Shown: positions 46,994 through 56,629 of the stretch, in pieces
Position numbering within the stretch: position 1 is the first letter of the stretch
How the letters are laid out: each line of letters begins with the position of its first letter
NCBI GenBank assembly: GCA_965222005.1
Contig: OZ244935.1
Span: 3,596,001 to 3,660,000, forward strand
DNA from: CBDCTM01 sp965222005
GTDB taxonomy: Bacteria; Bacteroidota; Bacteroidia; Chitinophagales; Saprospiraceae
Reading direction: 5' to 3'
DNA length: 64,000 nucleotides
Position numbers and translations under genes: made by a program
The notes under the pieces: generated by a model
Told to the model about the DNA's origin: nothing
Database searches by the model: none
What the model saw: only the letters and a program-made list of their open reading frames with translations

Positions 46994-47118
46994 GACTAAC
47001 GGAAAGTGGAGACGACGTGCGGTTCACAAAGTGTGTTCGGAACTAAAATACTACTTTTTGGTACGGTTAAAATTTCATGGAAATTTTGACCGCATGTGCG
47101 TGCTCCGCATTGTTGGTG
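46994..47118 (-). repeat. attC site 36 (owner NTR-like cassette)
   Basis: Bounded by CGACTAAC and GTTGGTG. AAAGTGGAGACG type. About 14 codons of the gene, including its stop, lie in this site. Confidence 0.85.
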
Positions 47119-48034
47119 GCTGTATTTTCATTTTATTTATAAATTTTTCTGTTAAGTTATTTAATTCCAAATTTCTAGAATAAATTGAAATGACTTCTAT
47201 TTCTTTTAAGACCAATTCCAAATCCTTTCTCTTTGATATTTTAACAATCGATTTCATTAGATTTACTTCTTTAATCCAAATGGGCTTGTCTTTATCGTAT
47301 TTCTCTAAATGAATTAATGCCAATTTTAATAACTGCTTATCATTGTTCTTTGCTATTGATTCAAGCAAAACACAATCACTATATTTAAAGTCTTCAATAG
47401 ATAACAAAAGTTCTCTTATTTCTTTTTTTTGATTTCTAGTTAATCTTGCATGTTTTTCTTTTGTATATCTCTTTTTCTTTTTATCATACCTATAATAATA
47501 ACCTATAAAATGAAATTCTTCTGAGGCAATATATCTCGTTTCCTCATTTTTAGCGCATTTAATTGCCCATTTAATTAATTCTTTAGTTCTTGGTTTTGCA
47601 TTTGATTTTTTTTGAATCTCTACTAATTCAATGATTCTATTTTCATACAATTCCCTAACAGATTCTTTGTCAAAAGATTTTACCCCATGAAAATAACCAT
47701 TTGTTATATAACCATCACCTTTTGAAATTTTATTTAAAAAGGTAATTACAGTATCTCCTTCTACATATTTTGCTGGTCCAGGGCAAGTTCTTGTTAAATC
47801 AATTTGAATCTCAATAGTTTTATTTTTATATTCTCCTTTTAACAAGGATTTTAATTCTAATAATGCAATTGCAGTTTCTGATCTTTCCCCATATTTATGG
47901 ACTCTTAATACTTTTCCTTTGATGATTAGTTCAGAGCTTTGTGTTTTCCATTTGAAGCTTCCAGTAACATATGAACATGCATTCGATTTCAGTATTGAAA
48001 AAAATACAATTATTATAACCATCAAATTTTTCAT
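47075..48034 (-). CDS. Secreted protein with netrin/TIMP-like N-terminus, ends inside attC
   Basis: A 319-residue protein with a signal peptide (MKNLMVIIIVFFSILKSNA). Just after it, CSYVTGSFKWKTQSSELIIKGKV and a later RTCPGPAKYVEGD resemble the netrin (NTR)/TIMP-like fold with paired Cys. The C-terminal half is helical. The last 13 residues (PTMRSTHMRSKFP) and the stop are encoded in the attC. Upstream codons starting MSRTSS lie in the next attC and are not part of the gene. Confidence 0.68.
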   Translation of the reverse strand: MKNLMVIIIVFFSILKSNACSYVTGSFKWKTQSSELIIKGKVLRVHKYGERSETAIALLELKSLLKGEYKNKTIEIQIDLTRTCPGPAKYVEGDTVITFLNKISKGDGYITNGYFHGVKSFDKESVRELYENRIIELVEIQKKSNAKPRTKELIKWAIKCAKNEETRYIASEEFHFIGYYYRYDKKKKRYTKEKHARLTRNQKKEIRELLLSIEDFKYSDCVLLESIAKNNDKQLLKLALIHLEKYDKDKPIWIKEVNLMKSIVKISKRKDLELVLKEIEVISIYSRNLELNNLTEKFINKMKIQPPTMRSTHMRSKFP

Positions 48035-48054
48035 ATTTCTTTTTTTCTTATAGC

Positions 48055-48179
48055 CACCAACGGAAAGTGGAGACGATGTGCGGCTCACAAAAGCTGTTCG
48101 GGACTAAAATACTCATTTTTTGGTAAGGTTAAATTTCGTAGAAATTTAGACCGCATGTGCGTACTCCGCATTGTTAGGC
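48055..48179 (-). repeat. attC site 37 (owner TIR cassette 3)
   Basis: Bounded by GCCACCAAC and GTTAGGC. AAAGTGGAGACG type. Confidence 0.85.
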
Positions 48180-48287
48180 GTATTTTAATAATTATAATAA
48201 AGTTATATTCGTAATGGGATAATTTAGCTAATTAAATTATAACCTTTCTGCAATTTTAGATTTACTAACTCAGACACCGATGATAAT

Positions 48288-49010
48288 TTAAGGGCCTAAT
48301 AATTCGATTTTGCTGATGGAGTCATTTATTTCAATTTTAATAAAATTTCTTAACTCCTTCTTAAAAATGGAAATAGTTTTCCATTTCTTTCCCAACTTAA
48401 CTCCTTTAATATCAAAGCTGGAATCATCGTAATGCTCTCCTCTTCCAAAGGAAACGTCATTTTCAAGCATCCAATTAATAATTTTTCGAGATTTTAATTT
48501 TATTCCACTCTTCCTAGTTCCTTGAAAATCAAGACGCGTAATCTCAAAATTATAATTGGTTATGACGGATTCTTCAATCACACCTTGTAGAGAAATAACT
48601 TCAATTATTTTTTTAATCCCTTTCTTTTTCTCTTTTCCTAAATCTACCCATTGGATATCTCGTAATGTTTCTCCACCTCCTATTGAATAATTTGGAATAT
48701 AGCAATTTGATAACAATACTGGTATAAACCAAATCCTATTTCTTTGATACTTTCTAATTTGTTCTATTGCTAGTGCTAATTCTTCATTCATATATGATTT
48801 ATCCTTTTTTTCATACTCTTTTGAGAAGCATGCAATAAAAAATGAACCATTTTCAATTGCCTCTCTAATAACATCCTTCCATCTATGGCCTGGTTTAATC
48901 TGTTCTCTATCTAACCATATTGAAATCCCTGCTGCCTCAAGTTCATCACATAATAAATTAACTTCATCTTGATTTTCTCTTATATATGATATGAAGACGT
49001 GTTTTTGCAT
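48288..49010 (-). CDS. TIR-domain protein 3
   Basis: A 240-residue protein with an N-terminal TIR domain: HVFISYIRENQDEVNLLCDEL, ISIWLDREQIKPGHRW, FFIACFSKEY and a probable catalytic Glu76 in SYMNEELALAIE. The C-terminal 90 residues form a separate domain without a recognised family. No membrane segment. It is alone in its cassette; 108 bp between stop and core site (48180-48287) hold no gene. Confidence 0.82.
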   Translation of the reverse strand: MQKHVFISYIRENQDEVNLLCDELEAAGISIWLDREQIKPGHRWKDVIREAIENGSFFIACFSKEYEKKDKSYMNEELALAIEQIRKYQRNRIWFIPVLLSNCYIPNYSIGGGETLRDIQWVDLGKEKKKGIKKIIEVISLQGVIEESVITNYNFEITRLDFQGTRKSGIKLKSRKIINWMLENDVSFGRGEHYDDSSFDIKGVKLGKKWKTISIFKKELRNFIKIEINDSISKIELLGP

Positions 49011-49086
49011 AATTCAATACTAAATTTATCATTTATTTCTATGTATATGTTTTATACTAAAATTCAGGAAGTCTATTCTTAGTTGC

Positions 49087-49211
49087 GCCTAACGGTCTGC
49101 GTAAACGCCGTGCGGCATTCAAGGTGCTGAAAGGAACTGCAAAATTCTTTATCAGCCAAAAAGCATTTTATCTTCCAAGTAGCCGCATGGACGCTTTACG
49201 CTTTGTTACCT
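49087..49211 (-). repeat. attC site 38 (owner A5)
   Basis: Bounded by GCGCCTAAC and GTTACCT. GCGTAAACG stem of family A. Confidence 0.85.
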
Positions 49212-49681
49212 ATCCGTATTTCGGCGCGCACAGCGCCGTTTCTGAGGATAGTTTGAAAGGAACTGTTGAGCCCTTTATTTATCGCATTCACCACTGGAAC
49301 AAAAGAGTTCTTTAGGTGGTGGTATAAATATATAACATTTTTCCTTAATCCGTGAATTTGACTGTCAATTTGTAGTTGGGCCCCAGAGGAGAATTTGGGT
49401 CTAATTTATGGACTCATAGCTTTCGCTGGAAGATTTAACAATTTGGCTGACTCAGTGCCGATCAAAGAATTATTGTGTGAAGAATAATTTCCCGTGATTA
49501 TTGCTTTTAATTATTGTTGATCCCAGGCCCTGGTTCTTAGTTTGTAAAAAGCTTATCGAAGAAATTTTTAAGCGGGTAGGGCGATCACTTTGGATGCTGT
49601 ATCTTGACGAATTCATTCAATTTTTCCAGGCGTAATTTGGGACTAATTTAGAATCGAGGGATGGCCTTAAAATTCTATGGT
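49212..49681 (-). repeat. Gene-less cassette family A, copy A5
   Basis: A 470 bp body, close to A2. No gene is visible. Confidence 0.8.
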
Positions 49682-49807
49682 AGGTAACGGAAAGTGGAGA
49701 CGACGTGCGGCTCACGGGAGCTGTTCGGAACTAAAATACTACATTTTTGGTAAGGTTAAAATTTCGTAGAAAGTTTAACCGCATGTGCGTGCTCCGCATT
49801 GTTAGTG
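49682..49807 (-). repeat. attC site 39 (owner TPR cassette)
   Basis: Bounded by AGGTAAC and GTTAGTG. AAAGTGGAGACG type. Confidence 0.85.
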
Positions 49808-49814
49808 GCTATCA

Positions 49815-50402
49815 CTACTTTCTTTTAATATACTTTCGAATTTTATTAAAATGTGAATTAGTAATACCCTCTGATTCTAAAACTTCCAAATCAGATAAAA
49901 TCACATTTTTAAAGCTATCACCATTTCGATGCTGTTGATTCAAAATTTGTTTATAAGTTTTTTTAGCTGATTTATATTTTCCTAAAAGTAAATATGAATG
50001 CCCTAGGTTGGCATTGATCCACACTTGAGCATTATCAAAGCTTAATCCTTTCTTTGCAGTAACATTTGCCTTTTTATATTGACCATCAAATAAGTAATAC
50101 CAGGATAGATTTCCATTTTGTACAGCTAAAGATTTTTTACCTTCATTTGTATATTCATTCTTCTTCCGTACATCTAATGCCATATAGTGAGTTAATTCAA
50201 CAAATTGTTCTTGATAAACAGATTTGCCTTTATTTGAAGAGATACTATCCATCTTTGTTTTAAGTTCATTGAATTTTAAGGCTATTGCTGTAAGGTTTTT
50301 AACTTGTACACCGTTATCTAAAATTTTAATATACTCATTGTTTTGACTTTTGAGCCCACTTATTAAAAAGATAGTAATGCCAAATATTAAATACTTTCTC
50401 AT
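49815..50402 (-). CDS. Secreted tetratricopeptide-repeat protein
   Basis: A 195-residue protein with a signal peptide (residues 1-19) and tetratricopeptide-like helices in the C-terminal half (for example LGHSYLLLGKYKSAKKTYKQIL). It should be periplasmic or outside. TPR proteins bind other proteins; no partner is visible. The stop is 8 bp from the core site. Confidence 0.72.
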   Translation of the reverse strand: MRKYLIFGITIFLISGLKSQNNEYIKILDNGVQVKNLTAIALKFNELKTKMDSISSNKGKSVYQEQFVELTHYMALDVRKKNEYTNEGKKSLAVQNGNLSWYYLFDGQYKKANVTAKKGLSFDNAQVWINANLGHSYLLLGKYKSAKKTYKQILNQQHRNGDSFKNVILSDLEVLESEGITNSHFNKIRKYIKRK

Positions 50403-50421
50403 GTTTCAATCTTTTAATTGC

Positions 50422-50546
50422 CACTAACGTAAAGTGGAGACGATGTGCGGCTCACAGGAGCTGTTGGGACTAAAATGCTACTTTTTTGGTACGGTTAGAA
50501 TTTCGTAGAAATTTTAACCGCATATACGTACTCCGCAATGTTGGGC
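50422..50546 (-). repeat. attC site 40 (owner T9SS cargo cassette)
   Basis: Bounded by CCACTAAC and GTTGGGC. AAAGTGGAGACG type. Confidence 0.85.
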
Positions 50547-50555
50547 GCAAAAATT

Positions 50556-51302
50556 TTAATTTTTTAAGACTCTTTCAATACTAATTGAGTCAATGGTTAT
50601 AATTTTAATAAAATAAATGCCTTTTCCAAAATTTGAGAAATCAATTTCTTGGTTATTGCTTATTCCTTTTTTATATAAAAGCATATTTCCATTTATATCA
50701 AATACTTCAATTTTCTGAATACTGTCTACGGGGTCAATTTTTAAAAAATCTCGGAATGGGTTGGGATAAACATTAATTCTTTTTAATGGCTTATCCTCAA
50801 CGTTAGAAGTCATAGTTATTTGACAATTTGGAGTATTATCATCTGGATAAACTTCAAACCAGTTATTACAATTTGCAAAAGTAAATAAGGAATCAACTGA
50901 ACAATAATAATGTTCTCCTAAAACAGAAGGCATTCCCGTAACAACATAACTAAATTTAATTTCACTTGCTAAAAAAAAGTAGATGGGATGACTTAAGATC
51001 GTATCATTGAATAGCAATTCGTCACCAATATTTAAATATATTCCGTTAGATGTTCCTATTATACCTGAATCAGGAATGATATCATCAATTACAATCTTTA
51101 CTTGTAACCCAGTTGCAAACGGAATGAGATTACTATTTATTTGCAGAGATATGTCTGGGTCAGGGTAACAATAATCTATAGTGCCATAATTATAGCTCAT
51201 GATTGTATCGTTTACCTCTTGTCCCAAAGCATAATTTTGCCCTACTAATTTTATGGAGCTTGCTGACAGTAAAATTATCAAAATAAAGATAAATTTATTC
51301 AT
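50556..51302 (-). CDS. Secreted protein with type IX sorting domain
   Basis: A 248-residue protein with an N-terminal signal region and a C-terminal type A sorting domain: INVYPNPFRDFLKI, then KIEVFDINGNMLLYKK and FGKGIYFIKI. This domain directs cargo through the type IX secretion system found only in Bacteroidota relatives. The middle part is beta-rich and unassigned. It is the best phylum marker in the window. Confidence 0.85.
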   Translation of the reverse strand: MNKFIFILIILLSASSIKLVGQNYALGQEVNDTIMSYNYGTIDYCYPDPDISLQINSNLIPFATGLQVKIVIDDIIPDSGIIGTSNGIYLNIGDELLFNDTILSHPIYFFLASEIKFSYVVTGMPSVLGEHYYCSVDSLFTFANCNNWFEVYPDDNTPNCQITMTSNVEDKPLKRINVYPNPFRDFLKIDPVDSIQKIEVFDINGNMLLYKKGISNNQEIDFSNFGKGIYFIKIITIDSISIERVLKN

Positions 51303-51318
51303 ATTTATTTTTAATTGC

Positions 51319-51383
51319 GCCCAACGGTTTGGCTATGCGTAGTGCGACCGAGAGGGAGCATTATCGTATAGCTTTTGTTGGCG
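51319..51383 (-). repeat. attC site 41 (owner beta-propeller cassette)
   Basis: Bounded by CGCCCAAC and GTTGGCG. The arms GGCTATGCG and CGTATAGC pair. The gene's last 15 or so codons lie in the site. Confidence 0.8.
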
Positions 51384-52379
51384 GTAGTTTTTTACTTTTC
51401 TTACTCCAATTATCAGAATTAATATTGCTGTTCCACTTAATAAATAAATCCACCACATTCCATTATTGTCGTTTTTATTAATGAGTGGAGTATTCCCTTT
51501 TTGGTACTTGTCGTAATTGAACAATTCGGTTTTATTTCCAGCTTCATCAATTTTGGTAATTCTTGGTCCTTCAACTCCATTATTTGTTTTGTATTCAAGA
51601 ATGTAAGCATCCCCTGCAAAAAAATCAATTCCTGTAGGAAACCAATCTCCGTCCGATTTATAAAAAGTTTCTGATTTGATACTATCAAGAATCTTGATTA
51701 TTCGTTGCCCTGCTGTTTCTGCAATGTAAATGTGTCCATCACAACCTTTTGTTATACCTAATAGTACATCGTTATGTGGGTCTTTAGGTCTATTTAATTC
51801 TGAAATTAAGTTACTTGCAATGATTTCAGCTTTTCCGTTTATGTCAAATTTGATTATGACCCCATTATCAATTCCTTTATCAGGAGCATAAACGTTTTCC
51901 AATTCATCTACAAAAAGCGTTTGTGTTTGATTAAGTTTATGGTCACTGTGTTTAGTTACATTACCATTAACGTCTCGTTTCCATAAATAACCTTTGTTGT
52001 TAAAATATACATTTCCGCTTAATGCTACATCACAGTTAACAAAAAATTCATCCCAATTTTCAGTTTGAATTAGTGTTTCGGTTTGTCCATTTGGGAAAAT
52101 TCGGATAAGAAAAACTTCTTTGTCATTTTTACCAACGTATTCAGCTAATAAATTATGGTCTTTGTCAAGCACTACTTTATGACAGTGAAAGTCTTTGAAT
52201 AAAGCAGTTAGTTTTCCATCTTTCGATAGTTTCCATAGTGTTCCATTACCGTTGTGAGCAAGGTCTGCAAAATAAATATTTTTGTATTTATCTACGACAA
52301 TACTCCAAGAAGGGTGAGCTCTCAACTGAATGACAAAAATCAAACAGGTTACTATAGTTAATAAATATTTTTTCGTCAT
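51333..52379 (-). CDS. NHL-like beta-propeller protein with C-terminal membrane helix
   Basis: A 348-residue protein with a signal peptide and repeated strands of NHL/SMP-30 type (YKNIYFADLAHNGNGTLWKL, GCDGHIYIAETAGQRIIKIL). A membrane helix near the end (WWIYLLSGTAILILIIGV) is followed by a basic tail. The last residues (LYDNAPSRSHYA) and the stop are encoded in the attC. I start at MTKKYLL; earlier codons lie in the neighbouring attC. Confidence 0.78.
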   Translation of the reverse strand: MTKKYLLTIVTCLIFVIQLRAHPSWSIVVDKYKNIYFADLAHNGNGTLWKLSKDGKLTALFKDFHCHKVVLDKDHNLLAEYVGKNDKEVFLIRIFPNGQTETLIQTENWDEFFVNCDVALSGNVYFNNKGYLWKRDVNGNVTKHSDHKLNQTQTLFVDELENVYAPDKGIDNGVIIKFDINGKAEIIASNLISELNRPKDPHNDVLLGITKGCDGHIYIAETAGQRIIKILDSIKSETFYKSDGDWFPTGIDFFAGDAYILEYKTNNGVEGPRITKIDEAGNKTELFNYDKYQKGNTPLINKNDNNGMWWIYLLSGTAILILIIGVRKVKNYRQQKLYDNAPSRSHYA

Positions 52380-52402
52380 ATTATTGTTCTTATTCAAATT
52401 AC

Positions 52403-52528
52403 CGCCAACGGAAAGTGGAGACGATGTGCGGCTCATAAAAGCTGTTCGGAACTAAAATACAACTTTTTGGGAAAGGTTAGAATTTCGAAGAAATTTTAGC
52501 CGCATATGCGTACTCCGCATTGTTGCCA
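52403..52528 (-). repeat. attC site 42 (owner MerB-like cassette)
   Basis: Bounded by CCGCCAAC and GTTGCCA. AAAGTGGAGACG type. The core GTTGCCAGC matches GCTGGCAAC at 53268-53276. Confidence 0.85.
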
Positions 52529-52543
52529 GCAGGTCTCTTTCTT

Positions 52544-53224
52544 CTAAAATCTTTCGTTTGAGTTACTCAAATTCCATATTTCATCTTCAAACGAAAATTC
52601 TTTAAATAATTGTTTTGCTTCTTCAATAGTCCATTTTTTCCAATCTTGATTTAAATGATTTCCATACCATTTCTTGGAGAATTCCCAAACCTTTTCAATA
52701 GGTTGTATATCACCTTTTTGAATGTTATGCTTTTTGCTCCACTCATTTACTTGTTGTTCGTTTTCAAAAACTAGCATATTGCTGCATGTGTAAATTACGT
52801 TGTCCCATGCCTTTTTCATTGGAATTGGGAAATGTATGAAGTACTCTTTTTGTTGTATATCCCCTTCAATGATATTGATCTGTATTTGTTTTGTCTCAGC
52901 TCCAATTAATGTAGAAATCTTTACATCATCATCTATTAATGCTGCAATACCTAATGAGCACCATGCACAATTTCCCCACCATTCTCCTTTAGTTGATTGT
53001 ACATAAAAATTTGTTGGCGCTAATGAAAAGGGATGTATTACCCAAATCTTTGGTTCATTTGGATGAAGAACTACTCCATGATAATCTTGTAAATCAAGTA
53101 ATCCTTTTACTATTTCTTCATTTTTAGCATTTAGAATTTCTCTAAGGTCTTCAACACTTGGTGCAAATCCATTATCAATTATTCTCTGGATTATTGTATA
53201 ATGAAGAATTGAGTTTGATATCAT
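52544..53224 (-). CDS. Alkylmercury lyase (MerB)-like protein
   Basis: A 226-residue protein with an N-terminal winged-helix-like part and a C-terminal domain like MerB. The segment NCAWCSLGIAALI corresponds to the first catalytic Cys region and IYTCSNMLVF to the second. MerB uses Cys, Asp (or Ser) and Cys; here the third position after the first Cys is Gly, not Asp, so lyase activity is doubtful. No merA, merR or merT is nearby. Confidence 0.75.
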   Translation of the reverse strand: MISNSILHYTIIQRIIDNGFAPSVEDLREILNAKNEEIVKGLLDLQDYHGVVLHPNEPKIWVIHPFSLAPTNFYVQSTKGEWWGNCAWCSLGIAALIDDDVKISTLIGAETKQIQINIIEGDIQQKEYFIHFPIPMKKAWDNVIYTCSNMLVFENEQQVNEWSKKHNIQKGDIQPIEKVWEFSKKWYGNHLNQDWKKWTIEEAKQLFKEFSFEDEIWNLSNSNERF

Positions 53225-53269
53225 TTTTAACGATTCTTATTTGAACTCAGGATCTTATTTTTTACTTGC

Positions 53270-53392
53270 TGGCAACGGCGCGGCTATGCGCCGTGTGGTG
53301 TCAGGATGTTGAAAGGAACAAAGATGTAGTTTTCGATAAGGTTAAATTTTCGAAGAAAATTTAACCACATGGTCGCATAGCCAGTGTTGGCT
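53270..53392 (-). repeat. attC site 43 (owner D5)
   Basis: Bounded by CTGGCAAC and GTTGGCT. D-type stem GGCTATGCG/CGCATAGCC. Confidence 0.85.
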
Positions 53393-53871
53393 GCATTCTC
53401 TTCTGCGCGTTGGCCAAAGTTTCCATTACAGTGTTTTGGCTGCTACTCAATTTCTCTAATCTCAAAGCCCTTTTCAACAGAATTTTCAATGATACTAATT
53501 TTAGATACAAATTTCAGTTACAATTTTCAACAGTCAATTTACCAAATTTTACCAAATTAGAAATCTAATCTCAAAAATTGTCAATCAAAATTTAACTGCT
53601 GATGAAATTCATGATTTTCTTGATGGCGAATTGAAGTCAGTACAATTACCCGTAATCCATCAATTGTGATTAAAATTATACGTAATCGATTGAAAATTAG
53701 TAATTTATCATAATTTTTTCAACTTCAAATTTTCACAATTATCAATTCTAGTTTCAATTCAGGATAAATTATCAATCAGAATTTACTATCAAAGATTCTC
53801 TTTCAATTACCGTTTTGGTACAGATGTTCATGCCATCCAATTTAAAAAAAGCGGGTCGGCCCAACCATTGC
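53393..53871 (-). repeat. Gene-less cassette family D, copy D5
   Basis: A 479 bp body sharing the GATGGCGAATTG variant with D8. Confidence 0.8.
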
Positions 53872-53997
53872 AGCCAACGGTCTGCGTAAACGCCGTGCGG
53901 TTTTCAAAGTGCTGAAAGGAACTGCAAAAATTTTTGCCAAGTAACCAACATTTCGACCTCAAAGAAAGCCGCATGGTCGTTTTACGCTTTGTTGGGC
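53872..53997 (-). repeat. attC site 44 (owner B5)
   Basis: Bounded by AGCCAAC and GTTGGGC. GCGTAAACG stem type. Confidence 0.85.
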
Positions 53998-54638
53998 GCT
54001 GTTCCTTCCTTTTACAAATTTTTCAAAGGAACTATGAGGCTCCAATTTTCCAGGTTGCTCCAAAGGAACCCAACAATTTTATCGGGTATAAATATAACAA
54101 TTTCCAGTCAACCGTAGCAATTTTGGTGTTTTATTTTTCAAAGTACTCTTGGTAGAATGTAATCATTCACTCCGCTTACCACTTCCTGATTAATCATTGA
54201 GATTAGCTAGGCCTTTTCATTATATTTTGTTGATTATCAGTATTTTATGTATTTTTATGAAATGCAATTTAATATTTTTCAAGAGTTTAGCATTCTTGTT
54301 GCCCATGACTGAATTGGATTTTGGATTGAATTTCGACGAATCAACAATTTTAATGACCTTGTTACTTGTTGATTAGTCTTGGATTGGCCTTGATGAATTT
54401 AGGAGTTTCAATTGCTCACGTGCTAAATCAGTTTTGGAGTATTTCAATTTTCTGTTGCTGTTAATCATTTTGATTGATAATTAAAAAGGCCGTCAGCTTG
54501 CCCTGTAAATTACCTTTCAAATTTTTCAAGCGGGTAGGGGAGCCTCTTTTTTCGATAATCTGGGAGCTACGATTTTTCAATTTCACTAAGTTGCTCTTGG
54601 TGCCAAATTCAAAATTGTGGGTTGGGATTTTCCATAGC
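53998..54638 (-). repeat. Gene-less cassette family B, copy B5
   Basis: A 641 bp body, nearly the same as B3. No gene is visible. Confidence 0.8.
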
Positions 54639-54706
54639 GCCCAACGGTCGGTGCATATGCAGTGGCCGACTGAAAGGAGGGCATTGACATATGCACTTTG
54701 TTAGTG
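54639..54706 (-). repeat. attC site 45 (owner C6)
   Basis: Bounded by GCCCAAC and GTTAGTG. Short GTGCATATG stem. Confidence 0.85.
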
Positions 54707-55210
54707 GTCGTATCTTTCCGGCGCCTCAGCGCCGGTTTTCCTTTCAGATGTTTTTGCTACCAAATTTTTCAATCAGTTGACTTGCTAAATATATGAATTT
54801 TTTTCAAGATGTGTATTCCTGGTGTTATTTTTTATGAGTCACCTCAGTTGTTTTGGAGTAATTTAGCAGAATAATTATTGATGCCTTTTTTGAGCCAGGC
54901 TTTCAGTTCTTGATTGTCAAAGAGCTTGATTAGGCCTGGTTGAATTGTAATTGTCTGCAAATTGTAGTTTTCAGGAATTTGAGTTGTTGTACTCAATTCA
55001 AGGAGTTTACCCATAATCGAGTTCAACTCAAAATCAAAAAGGCCGTCAGTCGTGCTGTTCAAGAATTATTGCTGGTATCAATTTATCAATTTTATAAATT
55101 TATAAAGCGAGCTGGCAAGCCTATCAGGATGTTGTTTTCCTTTTCCAGATATTCAATTTACCACGATGCTGTTTGAAAAATAGGAAAGCTGCGGGATGAT
55201 TTTCTATGTC
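54707..55210 (-). repeat. Gene-less cassette family C, copy C6
   Basis: A 504 bp body with the GC hairpin and the recurring 72-codon frame. Confidence 0.8.
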
Positions 55211-55276
55211 CACTAACGGGAAGCATAGCTGCCGTGCGACCGTTTAGGGAGTATGGTCAGCTATGCATTGTTCCAT
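55211..55276 (-). repeat. attC site 46 (owner lipoprotein cassette 2)
   Basis: Bounded by CCACTAAC and GTTCCAT. The arms GCATAGCTG and CAGCTATGC pair. The core GTTCCATGCA matches TGCATGGAAC up to one base at 55956-55965. Confidence 0.83.
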
Positions 55277-55290
55277 GCAGGCTTTATTTT

Positions 55291-55938
55291 TTATTCAAAT
55301 TCTGTCCATTTTAAAACTTTGTATTTGTCATCTTTAAACCCAATTACCAATTTTAAAATACTTCCTTCTTTATCTGCACTTAGAATTAATTCTGGATTTT
55401 TATCATTTATTATATCTCCAACGAAATCTATTCTAAATGGTAATCTTCCACATCCAAAATATGAATTTATATCTTTTATTATTCGACAATTTCTGAATAT
55501 CTCATATTTCTCTTTTCGTGCTTTGTCTTCAATTTCGAAACTTAAAATTTCATCTTCGTCAATAATTTTTGATTTAGCTTGAAGTATAATGTTTTCGTTT
55601 ATTTGGATTTCGTTTCCAATTTCTATTTGCTGAGCTTCTAACTTTTTATTTGTATTATTATTTAAATCTAATTTCTTATTCGAGTTGAAAATCAAAATTG
55701 ACTCTTCATTTAAAGTCAAAATATTTCCTTCAAAATCATTCTCCTCATCTTTGACAAATTGTATTTTCGGATTGCACTTTTTTATTTCACTTTGGGAATT
55801 AATCAAAAACCAATTTCCCTTTTCATTGATAGATTCAACTTTTTCGCCTTCGAAGTAAAGCCTATTTGTTTGACTTTTACAGCTATTTGCAAAAAGTGAA
55901 ATTATAAAAATTAGGATTTGATATTTAAGAGCACTCAT
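55291..55938 (-). CDS. Putative lipoprotein of unknown function
   Basis: A 215-residue protein with a signal peptide and lipobox near FANSC (residues 16-20). The body is acidic and beta-rich, with NFEGNILTLNEESILIFNSN-like strands and a C-terminal segment INDKNPELILSADKEGS. No family is recognised. It fills one cassette and stops 14 bp from the core site. Confidence 0.7.
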   Translation of the reverse strand: MSALKYQILIFIISLFANSCKSQTNRLYFEGEKVESINEKGNWFLINSQSEIKKCNPKIQFVKDEENDFEGNILTLNEESILIFNSNKKLDLNNNTNKKLEAQQIEIGNEIQINENIILQAKSKIIDEDEILSFEIEDKARKEKYEIFRNCRIIKDINSYFGCGRLPFRIDFVGDIINDKNPELILSADKEGSILKLVIGFKDDKYKVLKWTEFE

Positions 55939-55958
55939 TTTTCTTTTTTTCTGCTTGC

Positions 55959-56082
55959 ATGGAACGGCCCGGCTATGCGCCGTGTGGTGTCAGGATGTTG
56001 AAAGGAACAAAGATGTAGTTTTTCGATAAGGTTAAATTTTCGAAGAAAATTTAACCACATGGTCGCATAGCCAGTGTTGGCT
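55959..56082 (-). repeat. attC site 47 (owner D6)
   Basis: Bounded by CATGGAAC and GTTGGCT. D-type stem. Confidence 0.85.
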
Positions 56083-56561
56083 GCATTCTCTTCTGCGCGT
56101 TGGCCAAAGTTTCCATTACAGTGTTTTGGCTGCTACTCAACTTCTCTAATCTCAAAGCCCTTTTCAACAAAATTTTCAATGATACTAATTTTAGATACAA
56201 ATTTCAGTTACAATTTTCAACAGTCAATTTACCAAATTTTACCAAATTAGAAATCTAATCTCAAAAATTGTCAATTAAAATTTAACTGCTGATGAAATTC
56301 ATGATTTTCTTGCTGATGAATTGAAGCCAGTACAATTACCCGTAATCTATCAATTGTGATTAAAATCATACGTAATCGATTGAAAATTAGTAGTTTATCA
56401 TAATTTCCCAACTTCAAATTTTCACAACTATCAATATTCTAGTTTCAATTCAGGATAAATTATCAATCAGAATTTGCTGTCAAAGATTCTCTTTCAATTA
56501 CCTTTTTGGTACAGATGTTCATGCCATCCAATTCAAAAAAGCGGGTCGACCCAACCATTGC
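56083..56561 (-). repeat. Gene-less cassette family D, copy D6
   Basis: A 479 bp body, like D2 and D4 but with only one ATACTAATTTTAG unit. Confidence 0.8.
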
Positions 56562-56629
56562 AGCCAACGGCCGGTGCATATGCAGTGGCCGACTGAAAGG
56601 AGGGCATTGACATATGCACATTGTTGGTA
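56562..56629 (-). repeat. attC site 48 (owner E4)
   Basis: Bounded by AGCCAAC and GTTGGTA. It has the short GTGCATATG stem otherwise typical of family C, but is attached to an E body. Confidence 0.83.

Noticed and set aside
48035..48088. N-terminal extension MSRTSSPLSVGG of two genes (also at 52380-52436)
   Set aside because: These codons are attC sequence of the neighbouring cassette; a Met with a signal peptide lies just downstream in both genes.
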